A DNA stretch of 12,741 bases from Dunaliella salina (taxonomy: Eukaryota > Chlorophyta > Chlorophyceae > Chlamydomonadales > Dunaliellaceae): contig MU069531.1 in the NCBI GenBank assembly GCA_002284615.2, positions 489,140-501,880 on the forward strand, given 5' to 3'. The notes below the pieces were generated by a model. The model did not search any database, was not told the origin of the DNA, and saw only the letters and a program-made list of their open reading frames with translations. Each line of letters begins with the position of its first letter. Within the stretch, counting starts at the first letter, position 1. Positions 1 to 7,939 of this stretch are shown piece by piece. The translations under genes were made by a program, and so were the position numbers.

Positions 1-260
1 AATTGCGCTCATCACACCCTTGCTCACAACAGCACCTGGCAAACTGCGCTCACAGCAGCTGCCCAACACAAGCTGCGCTCACAACAGCCTTGCCTGGACT
101 GCGCCCAACAAGCCGTGCCCCCCGCATGTCAGTGTAAAACAAATTGCACTTCACGCCTGTCAGCGCACGACCAGCAAGCTGCGCTGTGCACTTGTTGGTG
201 CACAATCAAACACACTGCGCTCCCCGCCTGCTGGTGCACAACCAGCAAGCTTGCCAGCAT
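1..260. repeat. Diverged minisatellite, unit about 45-55 bp
   Basis: The core AANCTGCGCTC followed by CACAACAGC or a related string recurs through this stretch, for example near 46, 71, 176 and 217. It also includes GCCTGYYGGTGCACAA variants near 192 and 227. Several short frames are open here on the plus strand, but they are Cys/Pro/Thr-rich by-products of the repeat. It probably lies downstream of exon F, in an intron or the 3' flank of the minus-strand gene. Confidence 0.55.
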
Positions 261-811
261 GCGATGCAGTCATCTCGTCTCCTCTTTTGTGCTGAGCAGC
301 AGAGTGTTAGGAGGTGTCTGTAAAAGCCATGAGGGTCCCTGGATGCGCATCCACCAACCAACTAGTCCTCTTCCGTCGTTACATCCTAATTTAACGCACC
401 TGCTGCATACGCGCCCTCTCGCAGCTCACTGTTACAGGGACCGGCTCCTTCACTGATTTTTCCACCTGAAGATGCGTAAGTTGCGGGAAACATGCTCACA
501 GCGTATGAGGATCAAATTGCATCTTCCTGCTTGATCTGTTCCTCCAACATTGCATCCCTGCATGTAACTTTCCAGAAACAACGCTTGGATGGGGGTTATC
601 ACTTTAAGCACTGCTTTTCCTTTTCCCTTTTTGCAGCTGGGCAAGGCATCTGCAAGGCACCTGGCTATGGATCCTGACTGCGAGTGGTGTTCTTATTTCC
701 CTCGTTTTCTAAAGGGTGCCTACCAGAGACGAGTTTGTGTGCATGTTGAACAGAATGGGCGTAGGTTGAACGAGGCATTATAACCGGTCCTTTGCGCTCT
801 TTTCTACAAAT
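261..811. other. No supported gene; probable intron or 3' flank
   Basis: I see no coding island here on either strand. A pyrimidine tract ending in TTTTTGCAG at about 613-636 looks like a plus-strand splice acceptor, but no partner exon or domain supports a plus-strand gene. The minus strand has no convincing phase-1 exon that could follow exon F. Confidence 0.4.
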
Positions 812-930
812 CCCATCTGTGCCAGACACAACCAAAAGCGGGCGCCAGACACAACCCAGACCTCCCATCTGTGCCAAGCACAACCTAACTGGGTGCCTGT
901 CGGTCCTCCCATCTGCGCCACTCACAACAG
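812..930. repeat. Three tandem copies of a 45-50 bp unit in the intron after exon F
   Basis: CCCATCTGTGCCAGACACAACC starts near 812, and variants start near 863 and 908. The first unit also contains an extra GCCAGACACAACC. The array starts about 50 bp inside the intron from the exon F donor. Confidence 0.65.
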
Positions 931-979
931 TTCCTTGAGACGCAGCAGAAGTGTGACGAGGTAACACAGCCGCACCCAC

Positions 980-1657
980 CTTGAGAGGCAGCCTTCGGGG
1001 AGTGTGGTGGGGTGACAAAGTCGCACTCGTCGCACATCAGGTGCGCAAGCTCGTCGTCCCCGGCCCCACTGGACGCAGGTGAAGCACCGCTGCCGCAGCC
1101 GCTGCCGCCACTGCTGCCATAACCTTGCACAGCTTGGTAGAAAGAGGGTGCTAGCCCAGCCCCACTGCTAGTCCCACTCATCGCCTGCCTTTGCCCAGAC
1201 TCAACTCCCCCCCAACTGCCACACGCAGCTCCTGCCCCCACAGCATCAGGGATTCCACCTTCACAGCCACCTTGCTCCTGCTCGCTTTCGCGCACAGATC
1301 TCCACCCATGCGTAAACCCCTCATCAGGTGCCGCCACAACCCCCAAGCCGATGCCCAATCCCTCGCCCCAGGCCACCCCGCTCTGCACGTACCGGCTACG
1401 CGCAGCCAGCGAGCCGCTGCGCTTCAGTGCGCGCATGCTGCTGCTGGGCCCCTGGTCTCGAACAGCACTCACATCTGAGCTGTTTTGGCCAACAGCTCCA
1501 CCACTGGCATTGGCTGTGCTCGCTTGGCAGGCAGAGCTCATCTTTCCGCCCCTGCCCTCCAGGTCCGCATCCTCACTTTCATCCTCATTGTCTTGCAACA
1601 TGGGGCAGCAGCCCAGCAGGAGGCCGGCAGGGGTGGGGGCCCGCTGGCGGGGACCTG
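980..1657 (-). CDS. Exon F: Ser/Gly/Ala-rich exon
   Basis: A strong acceptor, CTGCTCTGCCCCCCCAG, precedes base 1657. A second CAG makes 1654 an alternative start (NAGNAG), keeping phase 1 either way. The exon is 678 nt: two bases, 225 codons and one base. It encodes an Ala/Pro/Arg-rich start, LQDNEDESEDADLEGRGG, a Ser/Ala region, SMRALKRSGSLAARSRYVQ, a Gly-rich part with APDEGFTHGWRSVRESEQ, a Gly/Ser-rich low-complexity block, and finally DDELAHLMCDECDFVTPP and HSPKAASQ. CDEC could bind metal only if further Cys or His residues follow in the next exon; this is speculative. The donor CTCAAG|GTGGGTGCGG at 980/979 is near consensus. If unspliced, the frame ends with a stop at 885. The next exon was not found in the window. 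Confidence 0.68.
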
Positions 1658-1721
1658 CTGGGGGGGCAGAGCAGCTTGTGCGTGTGCGCATGGGAACGTT
1701 GAAAAGACATGACAAACCCTG

Positions 1722-2240
1722 AGCCATGAGTAGAATGGCCTTGTGGCAAGGCTACCTGTAAATACATCGCAGGTGAGATCTGTAAATGGAGCATGGCATG
1801 CCGCATTTGCGCATGGGGATATTGAAGTGAAGTTATGGATGCACAGTTATGGATGTTGAAGTGAAGTTATGGATGTTGAAGTCATGGATGCATAAACACA
1901 TCAGTGACATTGCATGCCAAGTGCTTGGTATGAATAGAGCAATGAGTGGAATGGCTCTGTGGCGATGAGATCTAAAAAGGGATCATGGCTGGGACACATT
2001 TTGGTAATGTTGAAAGCATGATGCATAAGTGCATCAGTGAAATAGAACAAGTGCTCAGGTGCTTGGAATGAATGGAGCAGAGTGTGTGGGGTGGCTCTTT
2101 GGGAATGAGGTCTGTAAGTGGATCATGGCTGGGGCCCGTTGTGCTCCCAACTGCGAATGCATGTCGATGCAGCAGCGAGTGGAACGGTTTTGGAGTATTG
2201 AGATCTATGACTGGATCAGTGAGAGTGGAACAGCAGTGCG
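1722..2240. repeat. Tandem duplication array, unit about 130-200 bp, in the E/F intron
   Basis: Related blocks start near 1722, 1921, 2050 and 2175. Shared strings include AGTGCTTGGWATGAATRGAG, GGAATGGCTCTGTGG, GAGATCTRWAAR and GGATCATGGCTGGG. Between about 1827 and 1895 there is an inner short repeat of GTTATGGATGTTGAAGTGAA. No gene is seen in the stretch. Confidence 0.65.
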
Positions 2241-2562
2241 GCAAATGGATGGATGCTAATGATTGCGAGTCTTGTCCAAGCTGCAGGCAAGGCGCATTAA
2301 TAGGCCATGCCATGCTTATCCTGGCACAGCTTAGACTGAGCCATGCTTCCACGTCTGCTAGCTCAGCATGCAGCATGCAAAGGCTGAGCTCCCATCAGGG
2401 AGGTCATGTTTAAACCAAAAAGAGGATGATTTTGCTTCATACATGTCTGGGATCCTGATGTGTGGAACTGGCCAACTGTAAAAAAGAAGGCCAGGATGCC
2501 TTTAAGGGTGATGCCCAGACAGAGGCAACCGTCAATGCATGAAAATCTTCCTACAGCGTCCC
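2241..2562. other. Intron interior with no further feature seen
   Basis: This lies between the two repeat blocks of the E/F intron. Open frames here are short and run into the neighbouring (AC)n tract. Nothing else is supported. Confidence 0.4.
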
Positions 2563-2580
2563 CACACACACACACACGCA

Positions 2581-2649
<69 letters not shown>
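2563..2649 (+). repeat. (CA)n microsatellite, slightly interrupted
   Basis: An almost continuous CA dinucleotide tract with single substitutions near its left end (CGCACACACATAC). It lies in the E/F intron, so the transcript carries (UG)n. Dinucleotide tracts have no stop codon, which explains long Cys/Val or Thr/His frames here. Confidence 0.97.
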
Positions 2650-2650
<1 letters not shown>

Positions 2651-2719
2651 ATGCCGGCCATGCCTTGTCTGATTTCCTCAAACCGGGTAGAGTTGCTGCG
2701 CAGCCAGCCAATGCGCGCA

Positions 2720-3390
2720 TGTGTTTTTCCATTTGTGTGGCCTGCAATTGCCTCTTCAAAGTAGTGCCCTTACTTTAGACGTCGCTGCGCGATGCCCCTT
2801 ACCCCGGGCACATCACCACTCACAAAAGCAAAAGTCCACGCTGGGCAGCAACCAGCGTGAAACATTGGCATAAAGGTTGCAGACAGTCCTCCTGCCCAGA
2901 TTTCTGAACGATGCCCCTTTTCCCCTTTGCACATCACCACTCGCAAAAGTGAAAGTCTACGCTGGACGGCAACCAGCGCGAGACACTCGCAACGAGATTG
3001 CAGACAGCCTTCCTGCCCAGACCGATACCACCCCTCACACCTTGCATCCTCTTATCTAAACATGCAGCCTGTAATTACTCTTAATTTTGGCACTCCACCG
3101 TCCTGACATTGCTGAATGATGCCCCTTACCCCCTTTGCACATCACCACTCACGAAAGTATAAGTCTTCGCTGGACAGCAACCAGGGCGAGACACTTGCAA
3201 CAAGATTGCAGACAGCCTTCCTGCCTAGATCGGTACCACCCCTGGCACCTGGCATCCTCTCATTTGTTTGTGTGGCCTGTATTTGCCTCTTAAAAAAAAT
3301 TGTCCCATTGCAGTGACATGTTCACATGCTACATGATGCCCCTTACATTCCTGGCAAATCACCCCTTGCTCAACACTAGTGCAAGCAGCC
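2720..3390. repeat. Tandem repeat of about 210 bp carrying copies of the exon E donor region
   Basis: GATGCCCCTTACCCC-type unit starts occur at 2791, 2910, 3118 and 3335, spaced 119, 208 and 217 bp. The first unit is short and the last truncated. Shared parts include CACATCACCACTC, GCTGGACRGCAACCAG, GATTGCAGACAGCC and TTCCTGCC. The tail GGTACCACCCCTGGCACCTG or GATACCACCCCTCACACCTT is also found at 3481-3510, across the exon E 5' splice site. A partial copy of the tail lies near 2730-2780. Confidence 0.85.
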
Positions 3391-3407
3391 CTGCTGCCCA
3401 GGCTTTC

Positions 3408-3478
3408 ACCTCCACTCCCCTTCTCTACCCCTTTTCTCCATCCCCCTTCTCTCTCTATCCCTATACCCCTTCTCTATT
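3408..3478. repeat. Polypyrimidine tract; G-run-rich on the transcribed strand
   Basis: The plus strand is almost pure C and T. The minus-strand transcript has several runs of three to five G within about 90 nt downstream of the exon E donor. The tract might form a G-quadruplex or act as an intronic splicing enhancer, but this is inference. Confidence 0.6.
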
Positions 3479-3496
3479 AAGATACCACCCTCACAC

Positions 3497-3763
3497 CTGG
3501 CGTCTTCTTATCCACACTGCTGCCGGCGGAGCAGTAGCCGGCCCTCCCATAGCACCTCACGCTCCCGCCTCCCGTCTTCTCCCTGCAGCCCGTGGATTGC
3601 TGCATCGCCTCCGCACCACCGCCGCCGGCAGTGGTCTGCCCTGCAGGCGTGGATGCTGCTGCGCGTGCCCCTCCACTAAGGCCACCTTCAGAATGATCTG
3701 CCCCTCCACAAAAGCCATCAAGATGGTCTGCCCCTTCACCAAAGGTGTCACCGGGTAGGTGAT
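3497..3763 (-). CDS. Exon E: Gly-rich exon with short internal repeats
   Basis: The acceptor CCACTTCTCCTGCAG has a clear pyrimidine tract and ends at 3764. Entry in phase 1 completes the codon left open by exon D. The exon is 267 nt: two bases, 88 codons and one base. It reads DHLPGDTFGEGADHLDGF, then CGGADHSEGGLSGGARAA, then a Thr/Gly/Ala stretch, and ends near SSVDKKTP. GADHLDG and GADHSEG come from DNA repeats of about 30 bp. The donor CGCCAG|GTGTGAGG at 3497/3496 is phase 1 and fits exon F. The frame also stays open upstream to 3884, but that part lies in the intron repeat family. No domain is recognised. Composition and phase agreement are the main support. Confidence 0.58.
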
Positions 3764-3849
3764 CTGCAGGAGAAGTGGCTCCTGCCGCGGTTGTATCTAC
3801 GCTGTCTTGATGATCTCCCGGGGAAAGCAAGCAGGCTAGCTGGTGCTGC

Positions 3850-4200
3850 TGGGGGCTCCGCTTGCCTTTGACCACGCCTGCCACAAAATGGCGTCAAGGA
3901 ACACAAGGTCCACAAAATCCATCAAAATACACTCATGGTTTTGATGCGTTTTGATGCGTTCTGGTTACTGCTGGGGACTCCGCTTGCCTTTGACCACACC
4001 TGCCACATGGCCACCAGGGTTCAATGTTCACGCACAGGTGCCATCAGTTTACACGCATTTTGGTTGCTGCTGGGGGCCCTGCATGCCTTCAACCACATCT
4101 GCCACAAGGCGACAAGGGTAGCAAGGTTCACCAAACCCATCAAAACACACTGTACAATAGTTTTGATGCGTTTTAGTGACTGTGGGGCGCTCCGCTTACC

Positions 4201-4241
<41 letters not shown>

Positions 4242-4775
4242 CCACACTTGCCACGAGGCCACCAGGGTTCAATGTTCACAAGAGGAAGCTGTTGGTCAAA
4301 ATGCATTTGCGGCTGAAGGCTTGCCCCTGGCCATGCCTGCTACAAGGCGACAAGGGTTACATGGTTACAAAAGAAAAAAGCCATCCGTCGTTACGCATAT
4401 GACTGCCAGGCAAAAGGCTTGCCCTTAGCCACACCTGCCATAAGACAACAAGGCTACAAGGTTTCCAGGGCAAGGGCCTCAGTAAGAATGCATATGACTG
4501 CCAGGCAAAAGGCTGCATAGAAAAGCTTATCTGTCAAAACATGTCTATGACTGACTTTGCGTAAGGCTTGCCCTCACCTGCCGCAAGGTGACAAGTTTTG
4601 GAACAACGAAAGTAAACACATTTGGGAATGATTCTCCTATCATTTGATTCCAGCATGCATTCGAGCTGCACGGTCGGCTGAAGTCGATGGTGGCAAGCGG
4701 CAAGGCAAGCCATTCAAAACGCATTTGACTGCAAGGATCAATAGAAGCTTGTCCTTGACCACACCTGCCACTCCA
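3850..4775. repeat. Diverged tandem repeat filling the D/E intron, unit about 90-185 bp
   Basis: Eight copies of a CTTTGACCACACCTGCCACA-like core occur near 3871, 3992, 4092, 4241, 4329, 4428, 4572 and 4757. Each is usually preceded by GCTTGCC and followed by AAGGCGACAAGGGT or CCACCAGGGTTCAATG. The last copy lies over the exon D donor. Neighbouring copies differ strongly, so the array is old. Confidence 0.8.
4198..4240. repeat. Hexanucleotide microsatellite (CCCATG)n, about 7 copies
   Basis: Perfect CCCATG repeats interrupt one unit of the intron array just before the GCCACACTTGCCAC core. This gives Met/Pro or Met/Gly frames on the two strands that are not genes. Confidence 0.95.
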
Positions 4776-4776
4776 C

Positions 4777-5647
4777 CTGCACTGGCAGTAGGCCAGCAGC
4801 TGCCCTGCAGCCCATCATTTGCGCGCCCGCCTGGGCAGCTGGGAGCGCCATCCTCCTCATCTTCCTCCTCCTCCACGTCACCATCCTCCAGCCCATCCCC
4901 CTCGTGCGTGCTGCTCCGAGGGAAGCGGAAGCTGCTGGAGATCCTGAAGGTGCCCCCGCTGCCGTTGGAGGAGGTGCGGCGGTGCAAGGCGGCTGTGATA
5001 GCGGCAGCATGCGCCACATTGGTGTGCGTGCCAACAGGCACAGCTTGGGGTGGGGCCTGGTCATACAAGGGGTGCAATGCGGCTGCCATCAGAGCGGCAT
5101 GCACCTCCTCCATGGTGTGCGCGTTGCTTTGCGTACAAGCTGGGGGCACAGGTTGGGGTGCAGCCTGGTCATCCAAGGGGGGTTGTGGCGCAGCGGCAGC
5201 AGCACCGCTCCTGTCTTGTGTCCTTGGTGCCATGTCCCTCATCACGCGCCCGGCATCATCAAAGGCAGCAGACAGCGTGCTTGCATCCTCATCAGATGGC
5301 CCTCTTGCCATGTTGCTCACGGCCAGAGGTTCATCAACTGAACACAGTGGCACATCGCTCAAAGCTGGTGGCAGCGCAGCATGTGCCTGAGTGGTAAGTG
5401 GGCTGGGACACCCCTGCTGCTGACCTGCGCCATCGGCACCTCCTGTTTCCTGTGCATTGCGCGGCTCCTCTACTGTAGGTATGCCTGTGCTGCTGCTAAG
5501 GCGGCTGCAGCATGCTGGCCTCCCGCCAGCGCCTGGGTTGGTGTAAAGCACAACACCAGGGTGGCCAGCCTGGTAGGCTTGGCCTGCCGCAGCGAGAGGG
5601 CCCGTGCCTTCCGTGCTCTGCTGGAGCTCAGCATAGGCCTTGTCCAC
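4777..5647 (-). CDS. Exon D: large low-complexity exon with acidic run
   Basis: The acceptor is excellent (TGCATGCTCGCAG, then GTGGACAAGG), giving VDKAYAELQQSTEGTGPL in phase 0, which fits the end of exon C. The exon is open for 290 codons plus one base. In order there is a Gly/Ala-rich start, a Ser/Pro middle with DEPLAVSNMARGPSDEDAS, two diverged copies of an Ala/Pro/Gln unit of about 30-35 residues (around APQPPLDDQAAPQPVPP and PLYDQAPPQAVP), RRTSSNGSGGTFRISSSFRF, and the acidic run EDGDVEEEEDEEDGAPS. The donor is either CAG|GTGGAG at 4777 or CAG|GTGTGG at 4765. Both are phase 1 and fit exon E. The segment looks disordered, with possible phosphorylation motifs. No catalytic domain is seen and no function is assigned. 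Confidence 0.7.
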
Positions 5648-5669
5648 CTGCGAGCATGCATACAAGGAA

Positions 5670-6330
5670 GCCTCTGCATGGGGACTCTGTCAGCATGGGA
5701 AGAGCAAGCAAGCAAGCATGCATCGGCGCGGGGACTGTATCAGCTTGGGAAAAACAAGCAAGCAAGCATCCGCATGGGGACTGTTTCAGCAACGTGATGC
5801 AAGCTTCTGCGTGGGGACTGGATCAGCAAGGGAATGAAAGCAAGCAAGCTTCTGCGTTGGGACTGGATCAGCATGAGATAAGCAAGCAAGTACGCATCTG
5901 CATGGGGACTGTATCAGCATGGGATATGCTAGCTGGGAAGCCTCTGCGTGGGGGATGCATCAGCTTGAGATAAATATGCAGGCCTCTCTGCTTGGGGACT
6001 GTATCAGCACAAGGTATACAAGCAGACAAATATATACACCTACTTTATATATACCATTGAGCTTTGTGACCAGCACGCACCCTCATTTTTTTGAATTGAA
6101 AAACCCATTGCGCACCCCCCATTACGCACCAAAATTTCCGGAAAACCCCCGAAAATTCACCTAATTTGCACCTCAAAACCAATTTTCGTGCATTACGCAG
6201 AGCTTGAAAAAAAATAAATATTGCGTAATGGTCAAGAAGCTGTACGGTAGCAGACCAGCCTCTGCATGGGGGCTGTATCAATGGGATATGCAACCCCAGG
6301 CCTCCATATGGGTCCTTTTATCAGCATGGG
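5670..6330. repeat. Minisatellite of 37-50 bp unit in the C/D intron
   Basis: The core TCTGCATGGGGACTGTATCAGC with an AGCAAGCAAGC spacer recurs. Its GGGGACT element lies near 5680, 5730, 5776, 5813, 5858, 5904, 5950 and 5994, and again near 6268 and 6309 after an interruption. The array starts about 25 bp upstream, in the transcript sense, of the exon D acceptor. On the transcribed strand most units contain YGCAG, an acceptor-like string. Confidence 0.85.
6105..6231. mobile_element. Candidate small MITE-like insert splitting the minisatellite
   Basis: The block has a composition unlike the repeats on either side. It begins CCATTGCGCAC and ends TTGCGTAATGG, so its ends are near-inverted repeats. 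The CATTACGCA motif is also found inside, at 6120 and 6191. Inner strings AATTTTGGTGCGTAA (complement, near 6122-6136) and AATTTTCGTGCATTA form an imperfect inverted pair. No target-site duplication is clear and there is no coding capacity. Confidence 0.35.
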
Positions 6331-7206
6331 AAGGGCAAGTTCAGCATCCTCAGATCAATGCGCCCAAACAATTATTTTTTTTTGCAGCCAAATCTTGCCG
6401 CCCCCAGTGGGACATTCTGTGCGTGGCGGAATTTGATCAACGCATCCAGGCCAGATGCAAAGCCGCTGCAATTCGTTCACATATAATTGTCTGGATTCAG
6501 AGTTTGCCAGAACTTTGGGCACTTATAAAGAGATGAGGCAGCAACACCGATGACCATTCAGAAAGCTCAAGTTTGCGTCAGACTCTGGCTTGAGATTTGA
6601 GCTCGGATTTCAACAGTTGCAGTGCTTCAGACTAACAAAACCAAATGGATCCCGTAGGAGCATTGGCCGGGCTTTGCAGAGCGGATGGACACAGGAGCAG
6701 CTACGAGCTAGAGCAGAAGATCAAAAAATACATATTTTCTTTACCTATTTGTTGCAAACGACGTCTTCAGCACCAAAAGGGAAAGACATGCAATCTAGCT
6801 GAGGCATTAAGCACGAACGTAGGCTCAGCCAACAGTGATGTGATATTTTGTTTGTGCCTGTTGCCACATTGGAGTGGTGCCTGGAGCAAACAGGCAATGC
6901 AAGGACACCGTTCCCCGAAGAGACTTAAGCATAACAGCAGCTTTTCAACACCCTTGGTGTTGCCCCCAATGCACATCATAGTCGCTAATGATGAAGTGCA
7001 CGCCAGCTCTTGACCCATCCCTTTCCCATTGTTCTGTTGTCCTTTTCCAAAGACGCTGGAGGCAAAGTGATGAACAAGTGCGCTTTGAAGAACCAAGCCA
7101 CACATGTTGTACTGAATGCTCCATATTACAACAAATGGCTGTCATGTGGTACCAGGGCCTCTTTTAACAGGTCACATGGAGAGCACAAAACCCAATTCCT
7201 GCCCTT
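6331..7206. other. Intron interior (C/D), no exon seen
   Basis: Only short frames with mixed composition occur, and none has good splice borders together with a fitting phase. Since exon C ends in phase 0 and exon D begins in phase 0, no intermediate exon is required. I see nothing else here. Confidence 0.45.
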
Positions 7207-7227
7207 TCAAAAGAGGGATCCTCTCAC

Positions 7228-7411
7228 CAGGGGACCTTCTGCAGGCAGGGAGTGCAGGAAGGCTGTGGTGGGCATTGAGGGCTCTCTTTGCCCCGCGCCC
7301 GCTGCCCCACTCAGTAGCCCTTCCCCACTGGCGAGGCCGAACGCGCCCTGTTGCAGCTGGGGATGCCAAGGCATCCTGCTCAATCTGCTGTCCTGGTGCA
7401 AATTTTGCTGC

Positions 7412-7446
<35 letters not shown>

Positions 7447-7724
7447 TTGCTGCTGAATGAAGGCGCCCGATTTGCTGTCCTGGTGCAAGTTCTGGCGGTG
7501 CCGCTGCTGCTGCTGCTGCTGCTGCTGTTGCTGCTGCTGGAGATACGCTACAGAGCGTGGGAGGGCAGGCCCGAGGTGCGGCGCTGCCCCGGGCCCTCCT
7601 TGCAGCACCCCATCACTGCCAAAACTGGCAAGTTGGTAGGAGTTGCTGGCAGGCTGATGCCCCACTGAGCCCATCCAGCCGGTGGGGCCATAGGGCAAGG
7701 ACAACGTGGGCCCTGTTTCAGAGG
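7228..7724 (-). CDS. Exon C: polyglutamine exon of the large unidentified protein
   Basis: This exon is well bounded. The acceptor CTCTCTCGCAG directly follows the GT-rich intron, and the donor is CCCCTG|GTGAGAG at 7228/7227. The length of 497 nt equals two bases plus 165 codons, ending in phase 0. Without splicing, the frame would stop at 7207. The protein starts SETGPTLSLPYGPTGWMG, followed by a Gly/Ala/Pro region, 12 Gln, the linker RHRQNLHQDSKSGAFI, 17 Gln, NLHQDSRLSR, and a tail containing PWHPQLQQGAFGLASGEG. The Gln runs are coded by mixed CAG and CAA. Such runs are common in transcriptional regulators and in green algal proteins generally, but they do not identify the family. The next exon in phase is D, across an intron of about 1.58 kb. 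Confidence 0.7.
7407..7539 (-). repeat. Two CAG/CAA tracts encoding 17 and 12 glutamines
   Basis: On the minus strand 12 glutamine codons (7539-7504) are followed by a linker and then 17 more (ending 7405-7410). The flanks are duplicated: ATTTGCTGTCCTGGTGCAA is found beside both tracts on the plus strand. The whole segment therefore arose by duplication of a Gln run plus the NLHQDS module. Confidence 0.93.
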
Positions 7725-7736
7725 CTGCGAGAGAGC

Positions 7737-7752
7737 ACACACGCACACACGC

Positions 7753-7831
<79 letters not shown>
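7737..7831 (+). repeat. (AC)n microsatellite forming the B/C intron
   Basis: AC repeats extend over about 95 bp, with a few CG interruptions at the left end. In the minus-strand transcript this is a (GU)n tract that ends directly at the TCTCTCGCAG acceptor of exon C. The proposed intron is very short and consists almost wholly of the repeat. Confidence 0.95.
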
Positions 7832-7832
<1 letters not shown>

Positions 7833-7932
7833 CAAATGGGGTGGGGTGGGGGCAGGGAGCGCCAAAGAGGCTGTCTGGTATGTGCGCTTTGTAGGCAGCA
7901 GAGTCAGAGTGGCGGCGCTGGAAACGCGGCTG
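7827..7932 (-). CDS. Putative exon B, ending inside a (GT)n tract
   Basis: This short open segment reads QPRFQRRHSDSAAYKAHI and then PDSLFGAPCPHPTPF before running into the (GT)n repeat. RRHSDS resembles a basophilic kinase site, but no domain is recognised. The acceptor is TGCAG at 7933, with a second CAG three bases later (NAGNAG). Alternatively the ATG at 7938-7936 could be the translation start, because the same frame has a TGA a short way upstream of it. The downstream donor must lie in or at the edge of the GT repeat. A GT dinucleotide occurs in the repeat in more than one phase, and the one after about 7827 gives phase 1, matching the acceptor of exon C. The exact end therefore cannot be fixed from sequence. 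Confidence 0.42.
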
Positions 7933-7939
7933 CTGCATT

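Noticed and set aside
20..456. Plus-strand frames of 91 and 113 codons at the window start
   Set aside because: They are produced by the diverged minisatellite. The peptides only reflect the repeat unit.
1191..1722. Plus-strand frames of 95-124 codons opposite exon F
   Set aside because: They overlap each other in several frames, as expected opposite a GC-rich exon, and have no splice or start context.
2363..2778. Long open frames on both strands across the first (CA)n tract
   Set aside because: Dinucleotide repeats contain no stop codon in these frames. The flanks have no coding character.
4644..5397. Plus-strand frames of 248, 145 and 115 codons opposite exon D
   Set aside because: They are antisense shadows of a GC-rich exon. 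The minus strand has the better acceptor, phase agreement and composition.
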